From assembly GCA_017403955.1 (NCBI GenBank), contig JAFRDH010000022.1, positions 1 to 64,000 of the forward strand: a stretch of DNA of 64,000 nucleotides, written 5' to 3'. Below, piece by piece: positions 16,134 to 24,979 of this stretch; position 1 is the stretch's first letter, and each line of letters opens with the position of its first letter. The notes below the pieces were generated by a model, which was not told the origin of the DNA, did no database searches, and saw nothing but the letters and a program-made list of their open reading frames with translations. The stretch is from Mogibacterium sp. GTDB lineage: Bacteria; Bacillota; Clostridia; Peptostreptococcales; Anaerovoracaceae. The position numbers and the translations under genes are program-made.

Positions 16134-19109
16134 ATGTTTAGCATGTTGTTTTCACCTATGAATATTGGGACTTTGAGAGTGAAAAACAGAATAGTAATGA
16201 CAGCTGCAGAATTCAGTCTCGGAGAGCCAAGCGGCAAAGTAACACCGCGGCTTTCAGATTATTACGAGGAGAGGGCTAAAGGGGGAGTCGGCCTGATCAT
16301 TCCGGGAATCTGCAGAGTAAATGACATGGCAGGAGCGGCAACTTATACGCAGCTTGCCATGAGCCATGACTATCATATCGAGCCGATGCGCGAGATGGTG
16401 AGGAAGATACACAGTCATGGCGCAAAACTGGCGATACAGCTGCATCATGCCGGACGGCAGGGACTCGCCAGTTCTATCAATTCGCTTCCTGCCGTAATAC
16501 CACTGGCGGAACGGGTACCGAAAGTAATGGATCTTGTGTACAAATGCACCCCGATGCTCCTAGGCATGGAAGAAAAAGGCATATGTTTCTCGGTCCAGGC
16601 CCCGTCTGACTGCGAACTGTCACCGCATGGTGCTGCCCGACTGCACGGGATGAGCAGGAAAGAGATCAAAAAGCTTCAGAATGACTTTATCGATGCTGCG
16701 GAGAGATGCAAGAAAGCCGGCGTTGATGCAGTCGAACTTCATGGCGCGCACGGTTACCTTATACAGCAGTTCCTCTCGCCGAAGACCAATCTCCGGACAG
16801 ACGAATATGGCGGGAACTTCGAGAACCGTATGAGATTCCTTGAAGAGATCGTGCTTGGTATCAAGGAGCGCTGCGGCAAAGATTACCCGCTTATTGTAAG
16901 GCTTACAGTCGATGAGATGTATGACAGGATCGGACAGCCGGGAGTCGGGTATGATCTCGAGACAGGCAAAAGAATCGCAAAGCGGCTTGAGGAACTGGGC
17001 GTTGATGCGATCAATGTATCAAGCGCATGCTACGATGTTTATAATTGCTGGCTTGAGCCGACGACCTATGAGCCGGGTTGGCGAAAGTATCTTGCAAAAG
17101 CTATCAAGGAAACTGTGAATATCCCTGTAATTGCAGCAAATGTGATCCGCACGCCGGAACAGGCAGAGAAGCAGCTTGAGGAAGGATATCAGGACTTCGT
17201 AGCATCAGCACGGGCATTTATTTGTGACCCTCACTGGCCTGAGAAGGCAGAGGCAGGACACCCGGAGGATATTCGCAGATGTATCGGCTGCCTGAATTGT
17301 ATCCGCTCATTCATGACAAACGCGGGTGAAGGAAAGCCGGGCGAATGTGCTCTTAATATGAGCATCGCGAATGAAAGATTTTATTTCAATATGCCTCGCG
17401 ACGGACGCGGGCGAAAAGTGATAGTCATCGGCGCGGGACCTTCAGGCCTTACTGCAGCAAATACCATGGCAATGAGGGGATTTGACGTTGATTTATATGA
17501 AAAAAATACAAAAGCCGGCGGTCAGGTGATCGCGGCGGCATCGGGAAGCCATAAAGAGCGCCTGTACTGGGCGATAGAAGACCTGCTGACTGCCTGCAGG
17601 AAACAAGGCGTCAGGGTCCATCTCGGGACAGAGCTGACAGCACCTGAGATCATGGACAAGAAGCCTTATGCAGTGATCATTTCGACCGGAGGCAATCCTC
17701 TGAGACCCGGATCGATCCCGGGTATCAGAGGGAACAATGTTCTTGCAGCTCCGGATCTGCTTCTCGGAAAAGCATCTATCGTGAATTCCGACGTAGCAGT
17801 TATCGGTTCCGGAATGACGGGGCTTGAAACAACTGAATATCTTAATGAACACGGCAACAGAGTCACAGTGATCGAGATGGCGGATGAGATCGCCCCGGGA
17901 GCATGGTTCCAGCTTGTAGACGATGAGATGGAAAGAATCAGGCCATACGGTACCCGATTCATGATCGGTACTAAGCTTTGCTCTATCGAGGATGACGGAG
18001 TGATTGTAGAGAACGTTCAAAGCGGGAAGCAGGAGAAGATCAAAGCCGACCGCGTAGTTCTCGCTATGGGTGTTAGACCTGAGACTGCTCTGGCGGATAA
18101 GCTTTTAGAGCTGGGGGTCAAAAACGTTTATCGCACTGGTGATGCTGTTAAGAGTGGTACTATCGCTCATGCCTGCCACAGTGCATATGACACAGTAATG
18201 AAGATAGGCCGCGAAGATACTGTGGCTGTAACAAGGGAGACAGCTGGTATGGGCGGCCTGAACAAGTTAACAGAACTCGTATACAAGAAAGAGCTGGCTG
18301 AAATCAAAGGCAGGAACATACTTATTACCGGAGCATCGAGCGGTATAGGCAGGGAAGTTCTCGACAAGCTGTCAGAAATCTCAAAAGATAACAAAATCCT
18401 TGCGACCAGCAGAACGATCGAAAAACTGGAAGGCTATGGGAACAATGTTACGCTTTTCAACTGCGATGTCAGCACAAAAGAAGGAGTCGACAAATTGTTC
18501 GAGAAGGCGGAATCGCTTTTTGACAAGATCGATCTCGTGATCGCTAATGCCGGTGCTCCTTACTATGAGAAGTTCGATTATGTTGACTGGGAACGCATCC
18601 AGAACATATTCAATCTTAATACAATATCGCCAATTTATACATATACTAAATATCTTGAGCATCTTGACGGCAGGGAAGGTCATATCGTGTTCACGATCTC
18701 AGCAATGGGCGAGATGGCGATACCGGGATACGCTCTTTACACCGCGACGAAGTTTGCTATGAAAGGGTTCCAGGAAGAAATTAGACTTGAGGCGCCTGAG
18801 AACATCAAGGTGACTGCTGTTTATCCTGTATCAACTGCGACAAACTTTTTCAATGTCGGAGGAAATGGAATCGATGTCGGCCGTCCTTTCCCTGTACAGA
18901 AAGCCGAGGTAGTAGCTGAGCGGATGATCAGCGGAATCGAGAGTGCTAAGAAGCATGTCTATCCATGCCGTATCTGGAAGCCGTCAAAGTTGCTGATGAC
19001 GATAGTACCGCAGGTCAGAAGCGCGTACTGGAGCATTGAGAAAAACAGACTCAAGAAATTCCTCAGGAAGAAAGCAGAACTTGAAAACAAACTGGCTGAT
19101 AAACTGTGA
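16134..19109 (+). CDS. Fusion of an old-yellow-enzyme/dienoyl-CoA-reductase type flavoenzyme with a short-chain dehydrogenase
   Basis: The 991-residue protein has four parts. Residues 1 to about 370 are an FMN TIM barrel of the NADH:flavin oxidoreductase type (FSPMNIGTLRVKNRIVM, QLHHAGRQG, DAVELHGAHGYLIQQFLSP). C383, C386, C389 and C405 are suitable ligands for one [4Fe-4S] cluster. Residues about 425-700 hold FAD and NAD(P) folds (GAGPSGLTA, GSGMTGLE). This three-part layout matches 2,4-dienoyl-CoA reductase, BaiCD/BaiH and trimethylamine dehydrogenase relatives. Residues about 727-970 are a classical SDR with TGASSGIG (about 732-739) and the triad S856, Y869, K873 (YTATK). It could therefore reduce a conjugated C=C and reduce or oxidise a carbonyl/hydroxyl on the same substrate, for example a steroid-like or terpenoid enone. 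The substrate is inference. The start has AAGGAGG. Confidence 0.88.
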   Translation: MFSMLFSPMNIGTLRVKNRIVMTAAEFSLGEPSGKVTPRLSDYYEERAKGGVGLIIPGICRVNDMAGAATYTQLAMSHDYHIEPMREMVRKIHSHGAKLAIQLHHAGRQGLASSINSLPAVIPLAERVPKVMDLVYKCTPMLLGMEEKGICFSVQAPSDCELSPHGAARLHGMSRKEIKKLQNDFIDAAERCKKAGVDAVELHGAHGYLIQQFLSPKTNLRTDEYGGNFENRMRFLEEIVLGIKERCGKDYPLIVRLTVDEMYDRIGQPGVGYDLETGKRIAKRLEELGVDAINVSSACYDVYNCWLEPTTYEPGWRKYLAKAIKETVNIPVIAANVIRTPEQAEKQLEEGYQDFVASARAFICDPHWPEKAEAGHPEDIRRCIGCLNCIRSFMTNAGEGKPGECALNMSIANERFYFNMPRDGRGRKVIVIGAGPSGLTAANTMAMRGFDVDLYEKNTKAGGQVIAAASGSHKERLYWAIEDLLTACRKQGVRVHLGTELTAPEIMDKKPYAVIISTGGNPLRPGSIPGIRGNNVLAAPDLLLGKASIVNSDVAVIGSGMTGLETTEYLNEHGNRVTVIEMADEIAPGAWFQLVDDEMERIRPYGTRFMIGTKLCSIEDDGVIVENVQSGKQEKIKADRVVLAMGVRPETALADKLLELGVKNVYRTGDAVKSGTIAHACHSAYDTVMKIGREDTVAVTRETAGMGGLNKLTELVYKKELAEIKGRNILITGASSGIGREVLDKLSEISKDNKILATSRTIEKLEGYGNNVTLFNCDVSTKEGVDKLFEKAESLFDKIDLVIANAGAPYYEKFDYVDWERIQNIFNLNTISPIYTYTKYLEHLDGREGHIVFTISAMGEMAIPGYALYTATKFAMKGFQEEIRLEAPENIKVTAVYPVSTATNFFNVGGNGIDVGRPFPVQKAEVVAERMISGIESAKKHVYPCRIWKPSKLLMTIVPQVRSAYWSIEKNRLKKFLRKKAELENKLADKL

Positions 19110-19121
19110 AAGGAGACCAAG

Positions 19122-20270
19122 ATGGCTAATATTCATGATATTACAAGAGATCAATGGATGCTGAGAGGGCCGCTTGCCAGAAAAGGTTATGACTGGTGGT
19201 GGCATTCAATGACTGCAGAGAACGCCGAGACAGGCGAACTCAAGCCTTTCTACGTTGAATTTTTCACCTGCAACCCTGCCTGGGCACAGGATGAGCCTGT
19301 TATCGTCTGGAATGATCCTGAAAAACAGAAAGCAGGCGTACTTCCATCGTACCTTATGGTCAATGTCGGATTCTGGGGAGAAGAGCACGGACAGCTTCAC
19401 AGATTTTTCTCCCTGAAAGATGTCAACATCCACGCAAATGCTCCTTATAGCATCACCGCAGGCGATTGCAGATGCAGCGAAGTACATACGGAAGGATCCG
19501 TTACAGTTACTCCTGAGGAAGCCGCTGCACATCCTGAGTGGATGAGTGATGCCGGTTCGATGAGCTGGAAATTCGATATCCGCAAGGAGATCGCTTTCCA
19601 TGTAGGATATGGCGCAAGCAAATTCTTCAGAGCCATCAACGCATTTGAAATGTTCTGGCACGCTGAGGGCATGAAGTCCGCATTCACTGGCGAGATCATA
19701 CTTAACGGTGTAAAATACATTCTGAGGCCTGAGACATGTAACGGCTATTCAGATAAGAACTGGGGCGGAGACTTTACCAGCCCTTGGGTATGGCTGTCTT
19801 CTAACAATCTCAAGAGCATGATCACGGGCAAGAAGCTTGAGAACAGCGTGTTCAATATCGGCGGGGGAAGACCTAAGGTATTCTTCTATGCACTCAACAG
19901 AAAGCTGCTCGGAGAATTCTACTACGAAGGCAAGGACTATGAGTTTAACTTCTCGAAGTTCTGGACGCTGTCGCGCACTAAGTTCGATTGCTGGGAGACC
20001 GATGATGAGATCCACTGGCATGTACTGCAGACGACAAGGAACGCCAAACTGGACACACAGATCCGCTGCTATAAAAAAGATATGCTGAATATCAAGTATG
20101 AAGCGCCGACCGGATACAAGAAGCACAACAGACTATGGAACGGAGGCAACGGAACCGGTACTCTCAAACTGTACGAGCGTTCGTTATTCGGACGTAAGGA
20201 GAAGCTGATCGATGAAGTATATGCTGAAGGCATAGGATGCGAATACGGCGAATACTGTGATCCGGAATAA
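19122..20270 (+). CDS. Tocopherol cyclase-like / calycin-type protein
   Basis: The 382-residue protein has no signal peptide or membrane helix and is very rich in Trp. Its pattern (GYDWWWHSMTAENAETGELKPFYVEFF near the start, NGYSDKNWGGDFTSPWVWLSSNN near the middle) resembles the tocopherol cyclase / carotenoid hydratase-like (CrtC, AttH) superfamily, two tandem lipocalin-like barrels that bind hydrophobic isoprenoids. Plant tocopherol cyclase closes the chromanol ring. Bacterial homologues are mostly uncharacterised. It lies 12 bases after the fusion-enzyme gene with a GGAGA ribosome binding site, so it should act on the same lipophilic compound or hold it as a carrier. The exact activity is unknown. 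Confidence 0.7.
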   Translation: MANIHDITRDQWMLRGPLARKGYDWWWHSMTAENAETGELKPFYVEFFTCNPAWAQDEPVIVWNDPEKQKAGVLPSYLMVNVGFWGEEHGQLHRFFSLKDVNIHANAPYSITAGDCRCSEVHTEGSVTVTPEEAAAHPEWMSDAGSMSWKFDIRKEIAFHVGYGASKFFRAINAFEMFWHAEGMKSAFTGEIILNGVKYILRPETCNGYSDKNWGGDFTSPWVWLSSNNLKSMITGKKLENSVFNIGGGRPKVFFYALNRKLLGEFYYEGKDYEFNFSKFWTLSRTKFDCWETDDEIHWHVLQTTRNAKLDTQIRCYKKDMLNIKYEAPTGYKKHNRLWNGGNGTGTLKLYERSLFGRKEKLIDEVYAEGIGCEYGEYCDPE

Positions 20271-20295
20271 ATAATATACGCGAAAGGTTTTAGTT

Positions 20296-22272
20296 ATGAA
20301 ATCATGTACTGGAAAAATCCTCAAGGTGGATCTGACTGCTGGAACTACTTCAGTCGAGAAGATACCTGATGAGATATATGAAGCTGTTCTCTCCGGAAAA
20401 GGTCTCGGAGCATGGTATCTGTACAAGAATATACCTGCCGGAGCTGATCCTCTCGGACCTGAGAATATTTTGGGCTTCTGTTCCGGTGCGCTTACAGGGA
20501 CGGGCGCTTTCATGACCGGCAGATGGACTGTTGTATGCAAAAGTCCGCTGACCGGCGGATGGGGAGATGCCAACTGCGGTGGAGTCTTTTCGTCTGCGAT
20601 CAAGCAGTGCGGCTATGATGCTATATTCTTTTCAGGCATATCGGAGAAACCGGTGTATCTCTACTGCGACAACAAAGGCGCTGAGATCCGCGATGCTTCC
20701 GGATACTGGGGCCTCGATGCTGTCGAGTCCGAAAACAGGCTCCGGGAAGACAATTCACGCGGCAAGAAACCTTGTATCGCAGTGATTGGCCAGGCAGGCG
20801 AAAACCTGTCCCTGATATCCGGTATTTGTAATGAAGGTGGCAGGATAGCAGCAAGAAGCGGCGTTGGGGCAGTGATGGGGAGCAAGAAACTTAAGGCTGT
20901 TGTTCTTGCGGGCAGCAAGCCTATGCCATGCGCGGATCCTGACGCAGTGAAGGCGCTTTCAAAGGAACTTGGCCGCAAGATCAACAAGATGTGGATTCCT
21001 AAAGGCCTCGGAGGCGGCATCGGATTGATGGGAGTAGGTATGGGAAAGAGCCCTCTTGCTCTTCCGATGGATGGATCCATGACCGCATATCTGTTCCGGG
21101 AATGGGGTACGCCTTCGAATACTCCGCTGGCTGTCACAAGTGGTGACGGACCTCTCAAAAACTGGTCTGCCGGGCCAAATGAAGTACACGGAATGCGTTT
21201 GGCTATGGATTATAATCCTGAAAAGATCAATAAAATAGAAGAGGCGAAGTATCATTGCTATTCCTGTCCTCTGGGCTGCGGAGGCAGGCTGGACATCAGC
21301 GGAATCGACTACAGTGAGTACTACGAGACACATAAACCGGAATATGAGACACTTCAGGCTTTCGGGCCACTGTGCGTCAACAGAGACCTCAGATCCGTCC
21401 TGTATATGAATGAACTGCTCAACAGAGCTGGTATGGATTCGATTTCGGCGGGGAATACTGTTGCCTGGGCGATCGAGTGCTACGAGAACGGAATCATCAC
21501 CAAAGAACAGACTGACGGACTCGAACTCAAATGGGGCAATTACGAAGCTGAAATAGAACTTCTCCGCAAAATGATCAGCAGAGAAGGATTTGGTAATGAT
21601 CTGGCAGATGGGGTCAAACGTGCAGCCGAAAAGTATGGCGGCAAGGAATATGCCATGCATGTCGGAGGGCAGGAACCGGGAATGCATGATACGCGTAATG
21701 ACCCGCAGCTCGGCATTCATATGGTCGCGGAACCTGCACCGGGCAAACATACTATCGGCATGTCGATCCAGTACGGTGCGATGTCACTTTGCGATATCTG
21801 CAGCTGGGCACCGCCTGCGACTCTCCATCCAAAATCGGAGGATCTCGAACCGACTGAGAATATCGCACTTATCTCCAAAGCAAACGCCTGCTATTCGATG
21901 CTTTTCGATGGTATAGGCGGATGCTATTATGCCGAGATGATGGGTGTTCATATGTACAAAGCCATCGAGTACATCAACGCTGCAGCGGGATGGAATTACG
22001 ATGGAGATCATTATATGGAAATCGGGGCAAGGATCCAGACAATAAGGCAGATGTTCAATGTCAAACACGGATACGAGCCTTCAAAGGTCAAACTTCCAAA
22101 GCGTATGCAGGGCATGCCGCCTCTTAAGACGGGTCCGCTCAAAGGTGTAACGCTCAAAAATGATGAACAAGTGGCTGCGCACTGGAAAGCATTCGGCTGG
22201 GATGAAAAGACCGGACACCCTCTGCCGGAGACGGTAGAAATGCTTGGAATAAACAGATTGATGGAGATGTGA
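20296..22272 (+). CDS. Aldehyde:ferredoxin oxidoreductase (AOR) family tungsten enzyme
   Basis: The 658-residue protein opens with KILKVDLTAGTTSVEKIP and has GAWYLYKNIP, AGENLSLISGI, RSGVGAVMGSKKLKAVV and the Fe-S ligand motif C321-x2-C324-x3-C328 (HCYSCPLGC), with a fourth Cys candidate in FDGIGGCYY. AOR enzymes hold a bis-pterin tungsten centre next to one [4Fe-4S] cluster and exchange electrons with ferredoxin. Besides aldehyde oxidation, the family includes BamB, which reduces benzoyl-CoA rings. The neighbouring 2[4Fe-4S] ferredoxin and MoaD (3 genes within 470 bases) are a typical support set. In this operon it may act on the carbonyl of the same compound handled by the fusion enzyme. 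Confidence 0.9.
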   Translation: MKSCTGKILKVDLTAGTTSVEKIPDEIYEAVLSGKGLGAWYLYKNIPAGADPLGPENILGFCSGALTGTGAFMTGRWTVVCKSPLTGGWGDANCGGVFSSAIKQCGYDAIFFSGISEKPVYLYCDNKGAEIRDASGYWGLDAVESENRLREDNSRGKKPCIAVIGQAGENLSLISGICNEGGRIAARSGVGAVMGSKKLKAVVLAGSKPMPCADPDAVKALSKELGRKINKMWIPKGLGGGIGLMGVGMGKSPLALPMDGSMTAYLFREWGTPSNTPLAVTSGDGPLKNWSAGPNEVHGMRLAMDYNPEKINKIEEAKYHCYSCPLGCGGRLDISGIDYSEYYETHKPEYETLQAFGPLCVNRDLRSVLYMNELLNRAGMDSISAGNTVAWAIECYENGIITKEQTDGLELKWGNYEAEIELLRKMISREGFGNDLADGVKRAAEKYGGKEYAMHVGGQEPGMHDTRNDPQLGIHMVAEPAPGKHTIGMSIQYGAMSLCDICSWAPPATLHPKSEDLEPTENIALISKANACYSMLFDGIGGCYYAEMMGVHMYKAIEYINAAAGWNYDGDHYMEIGARIQTIRQMFNVKHGYEPSKVKLPKRMQGMPPLKTGPLKGVTLKNDEQVAAHWKAFGWDEKTGHPLPETVEMLGINRLMEM

Positions 22273-22273
22273 C

Positions 22274-22504
22274 ATGGCAGCAAAGAAAGAACCCCATTTT
22301 AGCTACAGGAACTGTGTCAGCTGCAGCATCTGCGTGCAGGCTTGTCCTGTCGGCGCACTTGATCTGACACGGCCGGGCAAGAGCGGCAGATACAGGAATT
22401 TTTTCCCGGAACTGGTGAATGACAGATGCATAGGGTGCAGCATGTGTGCGAAGAGCTGCCCTATGGAATGCATCAACATGACAGCAGTATTTGATGGAGA
22501 ATAG
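22274..22504 (+). CDS. 2[4Fe-4S] ferredoxin-type electron carrier
   Basis: The 76-residue protein has two cluster motifs, NCVSCSICVQACPVG and RCIGCSMCAKSCPM, each C-x2-C-x2-C-x3-C-P. It starts one base after the AOR stop codon, so it is almost certainly translated with it and serves as its electron partner or small subunit. The basic N-terminus (MAAKKEPHFSYR) and an insert between the clusters distinguish it from soluble clostridial ferredoxin. Confidence 0.92.
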   Translation: MAAKKEPHFSYRNCVSCSICVQACPVGALDLTRPGKSGRYRNFFPELVNDRCIGCSMCAKSCPMECINMTAVFDGE

Positions 22505-22511
22505 AGGCCTC

Positions 22512-22745
22512 ATGAGAGTCAAAGTTTTCCCGCCTCGAGGCTGTGACAGAAGTGCTCTTGATGAAAGGTCATGGGTCGAATTGCCTGAAGGCAGCAATGT
22601 AGGCGATGTGCTTAGATTGATAAAATGCAGCCCGGTGAAGGCAAAGTTGCTTCTTGTGAGCGTAAACGGGGAGCATGCAAGGCTTGGCAGAGAACTCAGA
22701 GACGGAGACGTCGTGGGCTTCTTTTCACTTGTCTCAGGGGGCTGA
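22512..22745 (+). CDS. MoaD/ThiS-like sulfur carrier for the AOR cofactor
   Basis: The 77-residue protein has a beta-grasp outline and ends in the diagnostic Gly-Gly (SLVSGG), the residue pair adenylated and thiocarboxylated in MoaD. It delivers sulfur to the pterin that becomes the tungsten ligand. The frame is open from 22491, inside the ferredoxin gene, but ATG 22512 has AGAGG just upstream and gives a normal MoaD N-terminus (MRVKVFPPRG). AOR genes often have a dedicated MoaD, and this window has two such pairs. Confidence 0.88.
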   Translation: MRVKVFPPRGCDRSALDERSWVELPEGSNVGDVLRLIKCSPVKAKLLLVSVNGEHARLGRELRDGDVVGFFSLVSGG

Positions 22746-22790
22746 TACCTGCGGGAACAGGCTGTAATTCAAAATGAAATAATCGGTAAC

Positions 22791-22830
22791 GGGCAATGCG
22801 GCAAAAGTATCTGCATTGCCCATTTCTTTA
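22791..22830 (+). terminator. Terminator of the fusion-enzyme/AOR operon
   Basis: GGGCAATGC (22791-22799), a 13-base loop and GCATTGCCC (22813-22821) are followed by ATTTCTTTA. It separates this operon from the surface-protein operon downstream. Confidence 0.7.
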
Positions 22831-22884
22831 TGAATTTTTGGAATATGCTATATTGCGTATGATGATAATCATTTCCTCTATTTA

Positions 22885-22893
22885 TGATATAAT
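22885..22893 (+). promoter_or_regulatory. Extended -10 promoter of the surface-protein operon
   Basis: TGA-TATAAT at 22885-22893 is a consensus extended -10 in an AT-rich stretch, 36 bases before the NTPase gene. The sequence TTGCGTATGAT just upstream (22853-22863) also occurs in the ilvE operator. Confidence 0.6.
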
Positions 22894-22929
22894 TTTTCAA
22901 ATTGCAGGAGTGGATCAGAGAGGGTAATA

Positions 22930-23439
22930 ATGGCGAGACATATCATTATTGCAGGGAAACGGCATGTAGGCAAGACGACTCTTGTCAACAGACTGCTTGA
23001 GGGGCAAAGCAGGCCGTTATACGGATTCCGGACAGCAGCCGGGAAAAGCATGAAGAAAGGCTGCAGGTCTTTTTTCATCCATCCTGCCGGTGCTCTGACA
23101 AGAACCGAGACAGAAGAGAATCATATCGGTGACGGCAACGGAATACAGCGCATTGCATATCCTGAAGCATTTGACAATTACGGTGTCAGATGTCTTGAAG
23201 CAGCAGATGACGGGATCATAGTAATGGATGAACTCGGATTCATGGAACAGGATGCAGAGAGATTCTGCAGCAGGGTACTGGAACTTCTGGATGGAGACAT
23301 TCCCGTACTAGCGACTGCAAAGTCCGGACACGATATAGATTTTCTCAACAAGATCCTCAGTCATCCGAATGCGGATGTTTACTACATCACGATCGAGAAC
23401 CGTGATGAACTGTATGAACTTCTGAAAGACAGACTGTGA
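22930..23439 (+). CDS. THEP1-like nucleoside-triphosphatase
   Basis: The 169-residue P-loop protein has Walker A GKRHVGKTT (residues 9-17) and Walker B GIIVMDELGFME with the Asp-Glu pair, followed by an ATAKSGHD sensor-like segment. This matches the THEP1/NTPase_1 family of small soluble NTP hydrolases. Some relatives lie near molybdenum or tungsten cofactor genes, and a role in GTP-dependent metal or cofactor handling is plausible but unproven. It is the first gene of the long plus-strand unit that continues with exported proteins only 18 bases later, so its product may serve the importer. Confidence 0.78.
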   Translation: MARHIIIAGKRHVGKTTLVNRLLEGQSRPLYGFRTAAGKSMKKGCRSFFIHPAGALTRTETEENHIGDGNGIQRIAYPEAFDNYGVRCLEAADDGIIVMDELGFMEQDAERFCSRVLELLDGDIPVLATAKSGHDIDFLNKILSHPNADVYYITIENRDELYELLKDRL

Positions 23440-23457
23440 TTATGCGGGGGAGGATAT

Positions 23458-24918
23458 ATGTATAATCGTGGAATTAGTCTGAAAAGCAATATTACAGCGG
23501 TAATCAGGACCATGCTGATTTTGGCCTTGTTTACCGCTGTTCTTTTATTTTCCCGGAGTTTTGTCTTTGCGGAAGACGCCGGGATCACGGTTCAGCTGAA
23601 AGGAGAGACTGTCAGATCATTCAGCATGGAAGAACTGCAGCAGATAGCAGCAGAAGAGGGAGATCTGTCATATGTTTTCTCGGGATGGAACACATTCCCG
23701 ACTTACAGAAAGTTCACGGTCAAAGGGCCGACGATACGTAAGCTCCTCGAAGAGGCAGGTGTGATAAATGATGTGACTGACACAGGTACTGTCACTTTCT
23801 CAGATGGAGTTTATAAGGTAAGCCTTACCGGAGCTCAGCTTTTCGGAGAGAAAAGATATTGCTATCCGCAAGGTAATCTTGTGGATCCGATTAAGGGGAT
23901 CATACCGGCAGAGTCGTATGATGGTGCAACAGGGATCGAAGCGGTGCTGTCGATAGGACCGAGCAATGAAGATCCGACACTTTACATCGGTCAGGTCGCA
24001 CCGAATGAAGAGAACCGGCCTGCTTTCGTTCACTATCTTAAGTATATCAATATAAGCACCTTACCTGCACCTGTATGCGGAACTGTCGAGTCTGTTCCTG
24101 CAAGCGGATCGGTCTGCGGTAAGGGAAGCGAAATCATTCTGAAAGGAAACCTGAGCAGTCAGGAGTATATCTATTACACATGGGACGAAAGTGCGGCACC
24201 TGACTATGGCAGTGTGATGTACAATAGCGGTGCCAATCAGGGAATTGACACGATCCCTGTTCTTCCGGACAAATACGGCATTTTCCATCTGAGTGTGAAA
24301 GTCAAGGGGTATGGCAAACAGGATGGTGATGTCCAAGTATTTGAGTTCAAAGTATTGCCGGATGCCCCTGTGGGCGTGAAAGCTGTTCCTGCATCCTATC
24401 ATTCAGCTAAAGTCACATGGAACGGCACAAGTGATGCGAGCGGATATAGAATCTACAGAGCTTTGGGTTCGGGCACTCCTGTTTTCTATAAAGAAGTCGG
24501 GCCAGGGGTCCTGTCCTTGACAGATACAAACCTGAATACCGGAACTGCATATACCTATCAAATCACGTCTATCGTAGATCAGTACGGGACTTCTTGGGAA
24601 AGTCCTTGCTCGCTGAAAGTAAGCGCCAGACCGGCATTGACAAAACCTACCGTCAAACTGACTGCCAGGAAGAAGCAGGTGACCGTTAAGTGGAGTAAGG
24701 TTTCTGGTGCAAGCGGATACGTGATCTACAGATCAACCAAAAAGTCATCCGGATTCAAGGCTGTGAAGACAATCAAGAGCGGAAAGACTGTAAAGTTCGT
24801 AAATAAAAAACTCAAGAAAGGCAAGAAATATTATTTCAAAGTCAGAGCATACAGAACCGTAAGCGGAAAGAAAGTCTACGGAAGCTATTCAGCAGTAAAA
24901 GCTGCAAAAGCCAAATAA
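23458..24918 (+). CDS. Exported protein with a sulfite-oxidase-fold-like domain and two fibronectin type III domains
   Basis: The 486-residue protein has a signal peptide (basic start, hydrophobic 17-34, cleavage near VFA/ED at about 38). Residues about 42-200 (FSMEELQQIAAEEGDLSYVFSGWN, GPTIRKLLEEAGV, VTFSDGVYKVSLTGAQL) resemble the YedY/sulfite-oxidase beta fold without its metal-binding Cys. Residues about 205-300 look like a chitobiase-type beta domain. Residues about 300-395 and 396-486 are FN3 domains; the last is extremely Lys-rich (KKLKKGKKYYFKVRAY), consistent with binding to anionic wall polymer. No LPXTG anchor is present. The gene lies between the NTPase and the giant surface protein. 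Confidence 0.7.
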   Translation: MYNRGISLKSNITAVIRTMLILALFTAVLLFSRSFVFAEDAGITVQLKGETVRSFSMEELQQIAAEEGDLSYVFSGWNTFPTYRKFTVKGPTIRKLLEEAGVINDVTDTGTVTFSDGVYKVSLTGAQLFGEKRYCYPQGNLVDPIKGIIPAESYDGATGIEAVLSIGPSNEDPTLYIGQVAPNEENRPAFVHYLKYINISTLPAPVCGTVESVPASGSVCGKGSEIILKGNLSSQEYIYYTWDESAAPDYGSVMYNSGANQGIDTIPVLPDKYGIFHLSVKVKGYGKQDGDVQVFEFKVLPDAPVGVKAVPASYHSAKVTWNGTSDASGYRIYRALGSGTPVFYKEVGPGVLSLTDTNLNTGTAYTYQITSIVDQYGTSWESPCSLKVSARPALTKPTVKLTARKKQVTVKWSKVSGASGYVIYRSTKKSSGFKAVKTIKSGKTVKFVNKKLKKGKKYYFKVRAYRTVSGKKVYGSYSAVKAAKAK

Positions 24919-24979
24919 ATGATTTGTTATTCATTACACCAATCAGTGTGGGTATTGTTATTGATAAAAGGAGGAAAGT

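Noticed and set aside
20959-21750. A 263-residue minus-strand frame opposite the first AOR gene.
   Set aside because: The plus strand carries full AOR motifs. The antisense frame has no ribosome binding site or recognisable domain.
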